NCBI GenBank assembly: GCA_028023455.1 | Contig: JAQFVV010012508.1 | Coordinates: 124,001 to 188,000, forward strand | Reading direction: 5' to 3' | Length of the DNA stretch: 64,000 nucleotides | From: Epiperipatus broadwayi | Taxonomy: Eukaryota; Onychophora; Udeonychophora; Euonychophora; Peripatidae | In this document: positions 60,713 through 64,000 of the stretch, piece after piece | Position numbering within the stretch: position 1 is the first letter of the stretch | Layout: every line of letters starts with the position of its first letter | Made by a program: the position numbers and the translations under genes | Notes under the pieces: model-generated | The model's database searches: none | Seen by the model: the letters and a program-made list of their open reading frames with translations, nothing else | Told to the model about the DNA's origin: nothing

Positions 60713-63539
60713 TTACCTAAATCTATAGCACATATTTTTATTTATAAGATTATATTTAACTTCACTACAATTTCAAATATTATTAAAAAAATTAACCATT
60801 AACAAATACTATTAAGTTATATTTCATCATTTTTACCTCTTATATACTTTTAAAATAAATATCTATAAAAGTAATATTTAATACTTTTGTTTCTGATTTA
60901 ATAGGAAAATAAGTATGGATATTATAGATGAAATTAAAAGGTAAGAAATATATGCACTGTTTAAATTAAATATGCAATATGTAAATCATATTATGTATTT
61001 GAAATGTATTCTGTAGATGTGAATGTATATCTTTTTACACATACAAGAAATGGCTAAAGTATTACTCTCAACATATTAAACAACAATGAAATAATATCAA
61101 AGTATGTCACACTAGGTAATGTTTGTTATTATAAAAATTTGTAGGTGATATTTAATCTTTCCAAAAACAATAGTCATCTACTAGAAGCTTAAGTAATGCT
61201 TTAACAATAGATAGTAGGTTTATATAGCATTCATATCCCAGGCTAGTTTCTGGATTTTGCCTTCACCAATAAGAATTTAGAAATGAAAGTTGAAATTAAT
61301 GCACTTATACATTCAACAGCCATTTTTAGTTCTTTTGTATTGTAAAAGTTAATAGCTTAAAATTTAAAAAAAAATCCTAAAGTTTTGAACCCAGGCTAAT
61401 CCTCATACATAGTTATGCAGATATAATACCAGGTCAGTAATGATTTATGTTATTGACAGTTTTATGCTAACTGTAGGTGTCTTCCATCAATTGTCTAGAA
61501 AGATTAATATCAACAAATCTTCATATACAAGCAAGTTAGCTCAGCTTCACAATCTTAGTGGGAACACTTTTTAAAGCAGATTAGTAGGATTAGAAAGTCG
61601 TGATGTTTTTGTGTTACTATCTCTAATTTTTTGTGTAACAATATTTAAAATATCAGGATTTAATGGTCCCAATTTGTAATAGTGACCTCTGTGATACTAA
61701 CTAGCTTTATTAGTAAAAAAAGATCACAGCAAAAGAGAAATTTTTAAAAAAATTTTAGCCAGTAAAGACATTAGTACAATCATATATAATTTAATGCTGT
61801 TAAAAGTTGTAACAAAATAAACATTTTGAACAATTTCAGAACAACTAACAAAGTTAGTGATAAATAAAACTAACAAACAATTAATATTTAATTAATTTTT
61901 ATTTTATGTATTGCTTGTAATCACTTTATATAAAATCCATGTGAGTGTTTGTTCATAAGGCTGTCACATGGATTCTGTGAATGTATGTTTGTCTGTAAGG
62001 ATGTCATATATAAAATTCACAATCAATTAAAAAAAACTTATGTTTGCCTGTAACACTGAAAAATCTAAAAAGAAACTTTAAATTTGTTTTTATAAATAAA
62101 TAACGATACCTAACTAAATAAAAATTTATATTATGAGCATTTTATGCAAAGAATGTAATTCCACCCTTTATATATAATAATCTGTAATTTTTATTATGAA
62201 ATATTATTTATGCAAATGAAGTTAATTCTGCCATAAATAAACATTTATGAAGCAGTTGTCCATAATTCTATCAAATTCACATATCAAATATAACAAGAAT
62301 ATAAAAATGTTTAAATTTTAGTTTAGCTTTATTAATTTGGCTTTATTAATACCTTTCCGGGTAGATTCCTGAAGTGTACCAAACACAGGCCAGATTGTCC
62401 CAAAATTTTTTTTCCAATTCTTCAATTGTAAATTTCTCACATTTATTTATATAATATTAAAATGTTTGGTTTAATTTACATTAAATCATTAAACAAATTT
62501 GTTAAATCAACCAATTAAAAATGACAGCCTTTTCATAGGTTGGGTAGAGTCTGGTGATGACAATAAATAATAAAAATCATATACGAGAGCTATATAAATT
62601 ATATTAATACAAATACATATAAAAACCTTATTGGCTCATGGCTTCATGCCCTAAATGTTAACTTATTTATTTTAATGGTAACCAATTATTGCAAATATAA
62701 CACCACCTAGTGTTCTATAATGGAAGTAAAATAATAAAATAAAACATCAGTAAAATAGAATAAACCCTTTATATAGAAATCCAATATAATTTCAAAGAAA
62801 TGATTATATAACATAATATATAGAATAAATAATACATACATTATAAATTTTTTTTATATATTATGTTTTATAATTTTCCATTCATTTTTAATTGACCAGT
62901 TGCTTTTTAAATTTATTGCACTTTTATAAATATTCATACAATTATTTTAAAGTTATGCTTAATATAATATGTTTCATATATTTGTCTTCTTTTTGGATTA
63001 TTAATGTAATAATTAAATTGTCATAAATCAATACTATGGCTATATTTTAATAGTCAAACTATAATAAATAAAATCACAATTCTGTATTGTCATTCCAATA
63101 AAAAATAAAGAAGAAAGCCTTGATAAATCTACTTATGAGCAGTCTTTTGTGACAACTTCTCTTAAGGAAGCACTGAAAGAGAAGATCTACTTGCTAATTT
63201 TTCCACTTGATAGATGGTGAAGGTTTGAACAATTTTTTTTGTTTTCTTCCTGTCAGTACATAGATAGCCATTTGCAAAATATTACTTGGATTAGCTATAG
63301 ATTTGCTTAAAAAAACTTTTCTAAATTTTACTACTAATAAAAAGTTTATAGACAGAAGTTTTAATTTATTCCCTCACAATTTATCAAAAACAGTAACTAT
63401 TTCAGTTTATTGGTATCAATATTCAAAATAACATCCAATGCCATAAATGCACTCAGTGGATTTATTCAAAGTTGTATTGCAGCTGTGTGCACAGCACTGG
63501 TATCAATTTCTGCAAAGCATATTATCACACACATTATCA
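60713..63539. other. AT-rich DNA
   Basis: No gene is seen. A decayed family 2 hammerhead block lies at about 61235-61290 (aggctagtttctgg...tgccttcacca), with a destroyed core. Confidence 0.5.
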
Positions 63540-63815
63540 AACCACTAAACATCACATAGCCACCATTCTTTATGTTTACACAAGCTGTTTTTTTAACAGA
63601 GGCAAAACTGTCCATGCAATAGCACCACTCAATACAAGCCCGAGTAATCAATGGATGCAGGAAGGTTTGTGCATAAAATCCCTATCTCAGATCCAAGACT
63701 CTTCACTTTTGAAAGCCAGAATCTAGTCTAGGGGTATTGGATGAGTAGGCATTAGATAGGGAATTTATGCACAAACCTTCTGGCATACATTGATTACTCT
63801 GGCTTGTTCTGGGCA
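63540..63815. mobile_element. Family 2 palindromic remnant
   Basis: agtaatcaatggatgcagga...gcataaaatccctatct (63643-63687) is complementary to agatagggaatttatgcaca...ctggcatacattgattact (63754-63798). The centre holds a decayed hammerhead block (tctagtctaggggtattgg). The atcacatagccaccattctt end motif lies at 63550. Confidence 0.65.
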
Positions 63816-64000
63816 CACACTATTTTCTACACTCTTTTTAAAACCTTCCACAGACTTTTAAATTAATATCTTGGAAAATAACTTTTTAAATCATATGCTT
63901 ACAATAATGAAATTCTATTTAAAATAATTTTAGTCAAGTAGATTGACAAAAACAATTCTGCATGGAAGCAACGAATTCATTAAACATCTAAAAATCTTTT

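Overview
This is AT-rich eukaryotic DNA (roughly three quarters A+T by eye). It has GT-AG exons separated by introns of up to tens of kilobases and very many interspersed repeats. It reads as an invertebrate animal genome, possibly a mollusc or another lophotrochozoan, but nothing here fixes the phylum. There are no operons, ribosome binding sites, CRISPR arrays or bacterial genes. Almost every long open frame is chance or lies in a repeat.

Genes. One plus-strand gene of unknown product is supported by exons at 21389-21541, 46046-46103, 52112-52241 and 52789-52810. Splice sites and phases agree, and the last exon ends in a stop. An exon at 3333-3407 could be an upstream part. A second, unrelated plus-strand gene fragment lies at about 4586-5649. 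It is clearly more GC-rich, has a clean terminal exon, and its upstream exon carries a frameshift.

Repeats. The main result is that two repeat families carry hammerhead-ribozyme (HHR) motifs. Family 1 consists of long palindromes (340, 2424, 26758, 51846, 56266). Each arm holds a type I HHR pointing outward, and stem I shows a compensatory base-pair change between copies. Family 2 has monomers of about 420-455 bp as tandem dimers (22325-23270), a partial tandem (51147-51669), palindromes (18820-19480, 63540-63815) and single copies (25448, 39990, 54074). It carries a second type I HHR design, usually with a GUC cleavage site. Two C-terminal relics of Penelope-like element endonuclease ORFs lie beside family 2 copies (20036-20320, 23378-23587). 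This fits the known link between Penelope-like elements or retrozymes and HHRs.

Other mobile DNA: two 3' ends of a non-LTR retrotransposon (10233-10606 plus; 59989-60712 minus); three copies of an unknown element of about 2 kb (8060, 11664, and an inverted 13745 copy); and a triple nest at 46.6-49.7 kb, where a TA-flanked Tigger/pogo-like element sits in a 2.9-kb transposon with 8-bp target duplications, which sits in one arm of a palindrome. There are also a tRNA-Gly-like retrocopy with an 18-bp target duplication (53464-53590), a tandem array of six tRNA-like units (45012-45805), a 2.35-kb inverted repeat pair spanning 13.5 kb (29470-42980), a perfect 83-bp-arm palindrome (59561-59770), and a 450-bp TAA microsatellite.

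Coordinates of repeats are by-eye alignments and are approximate unless a target duplication or splice site fixes them.
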